Assembly: GCA_020056225.1 (NCBI GenBank)
Contig: JAGVIE010000044.1
Span: 62,001-126,000, forward strand
Direction: 5' to 3'
Length of the DNA: 64,000 nt
DNA from: Bacteroidota bacterium
GTDB taxonomy: Bacteria > Bacteroidota > Ignavibacteria > UBA10030 > SZUA-254
Under the pieces are notes generated by a model. It searched no databases. It was not told the DNA's origin and was given only the letters and a program-made list of their open reading frames with translations. Positions 63,953 through 64,000 of the stretch are shown piece after piece (within the stretch, counting starts at the first letter, position 1; each line of letters opens with the position of its first letter). The position numbers and the translations under genes were made by a program.

Positions 63953-64000
63953 ATGAAAACAATTCTCGTAGTAGATGATGAAAAAGATATTGCCGACATG
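63953..64000 (+). CDS. Response regulator, N-terminal fragment
   Basis: Sixteen codons, MKTILVVDDEKDIADM, cut by the right edge of the window. The VVDDE acidic-pocket motif is that of a receiver domain. TTAGGA lies close upstream of the ATG. Output domain not in view. Confidence 0.8.
   Translation, partial: MKTILVVDDEKDIADM

Noticed and set aside
1-64000. CRISPR array, tRNA, rRNA or insertion sequence
   Set aside because: No regularly spaced repeat series, no cloverleaf-like or rRNA-like sequence and no transposase-like ORF were found on reading the window; a covariance-model scan would be needed to exclude a tRNA fully.

Overview
The window reads as a chromosomal piece of an FCB-group bacterium, probably Bacteroidota/Ignavibacteriota-like. 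This is an inference from gene content: DUF2851, a VPS10/BNR giant secreted protein, TPM/LemA genes, a SPOR protein, PorT-like barrels, lipoproteins, ThyX, a periplasmic S9 peptidase, low to moderate GC and many starts without a Shine-Dalgarno. No rRNA, tRNA, CRISPR array or transposase was seen.

Layout. 0-20.7 kb is mostly minus-strand housekeeping and envelope genes: a Tat-exported TldD/PmbA fragment, a secreted beta-propeller protein, a GT2 synthase next to a giant deacetylase/glycosidase-like protein, a PLP decarboxylase, a LemA-TPM-TPM set, an M48 protease with TruA, a cell-wall amidase, YajQ, a saccharopine-dehydrogenase-like enzyme, and an overlapping MutT/archaeal-type Ogg2 pair. 20.7-40.8 kb carries ThyX, TonB, ArfB, Mfd, YjbQ, a phosphoesterase, an amidohydrolase, a remarkable 891-residue coiled-coil response-regulator protein, SPOR, S9 peptidase, PyrF, DUF2851 and transketolase.

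40.8-49.2 kb is an accessory region. It starts at the transketolase 3' end, and a diverged 61-bp copy of that end lies 5.7 kb downstream. Inside and beyond are single genes each followed by a long imperfect palindrome with integron attC architecture (R''/R' boxes, asymmetric stem). There is no integrase, so it looks like a CALIN-type cassette cluster: GIY-YIG protein, lipoprotein, DUF4386 protein and a KAP NTPase. The KAP gene is broken by one in-frame TGA. A second gene-end duplication, of a methyltransferase 3' end, flanks the following sigma/anti-sigma operon.

51.7-61.8 kb is a minus-strand block whose upper part is the most interesting metabolic locus: a PduS-like RnfC-family Fe-S flavoprotein, a four-helix-bundle protein, a PduT-like BMC-T shell protein with the central-pore cysteine, YgeY-type M20 hydrolase, a cytosine-deaminase-type gene broken by an in-frame TGA, YgeW-type knotted carbamoyltransferase, XdhC, MocA and an FGGY kinase. 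This couples the anaerobic purine/ureide-degradation gene set (YgeW, YgeY, XdhC, MocA) with an electron-conducting pair from bacterial microcompartments, yet no BMC-H or BMC-P shell gene and no hydroxylase are in the window. The right end has a fused membrane/spermidine-synthase-like protein and the first codons of a response regulator.

Short interspersed repeats are scattered through the window: a GGACTAAAGTCC + CCACGACC palindrome pair, a CCCAAAG REP-like element, and ATTCAAG word repeats. Some word-like repeats have grown inside coding sequence (twice in mfd, once in xdhC), always in frame and at domain linkers.
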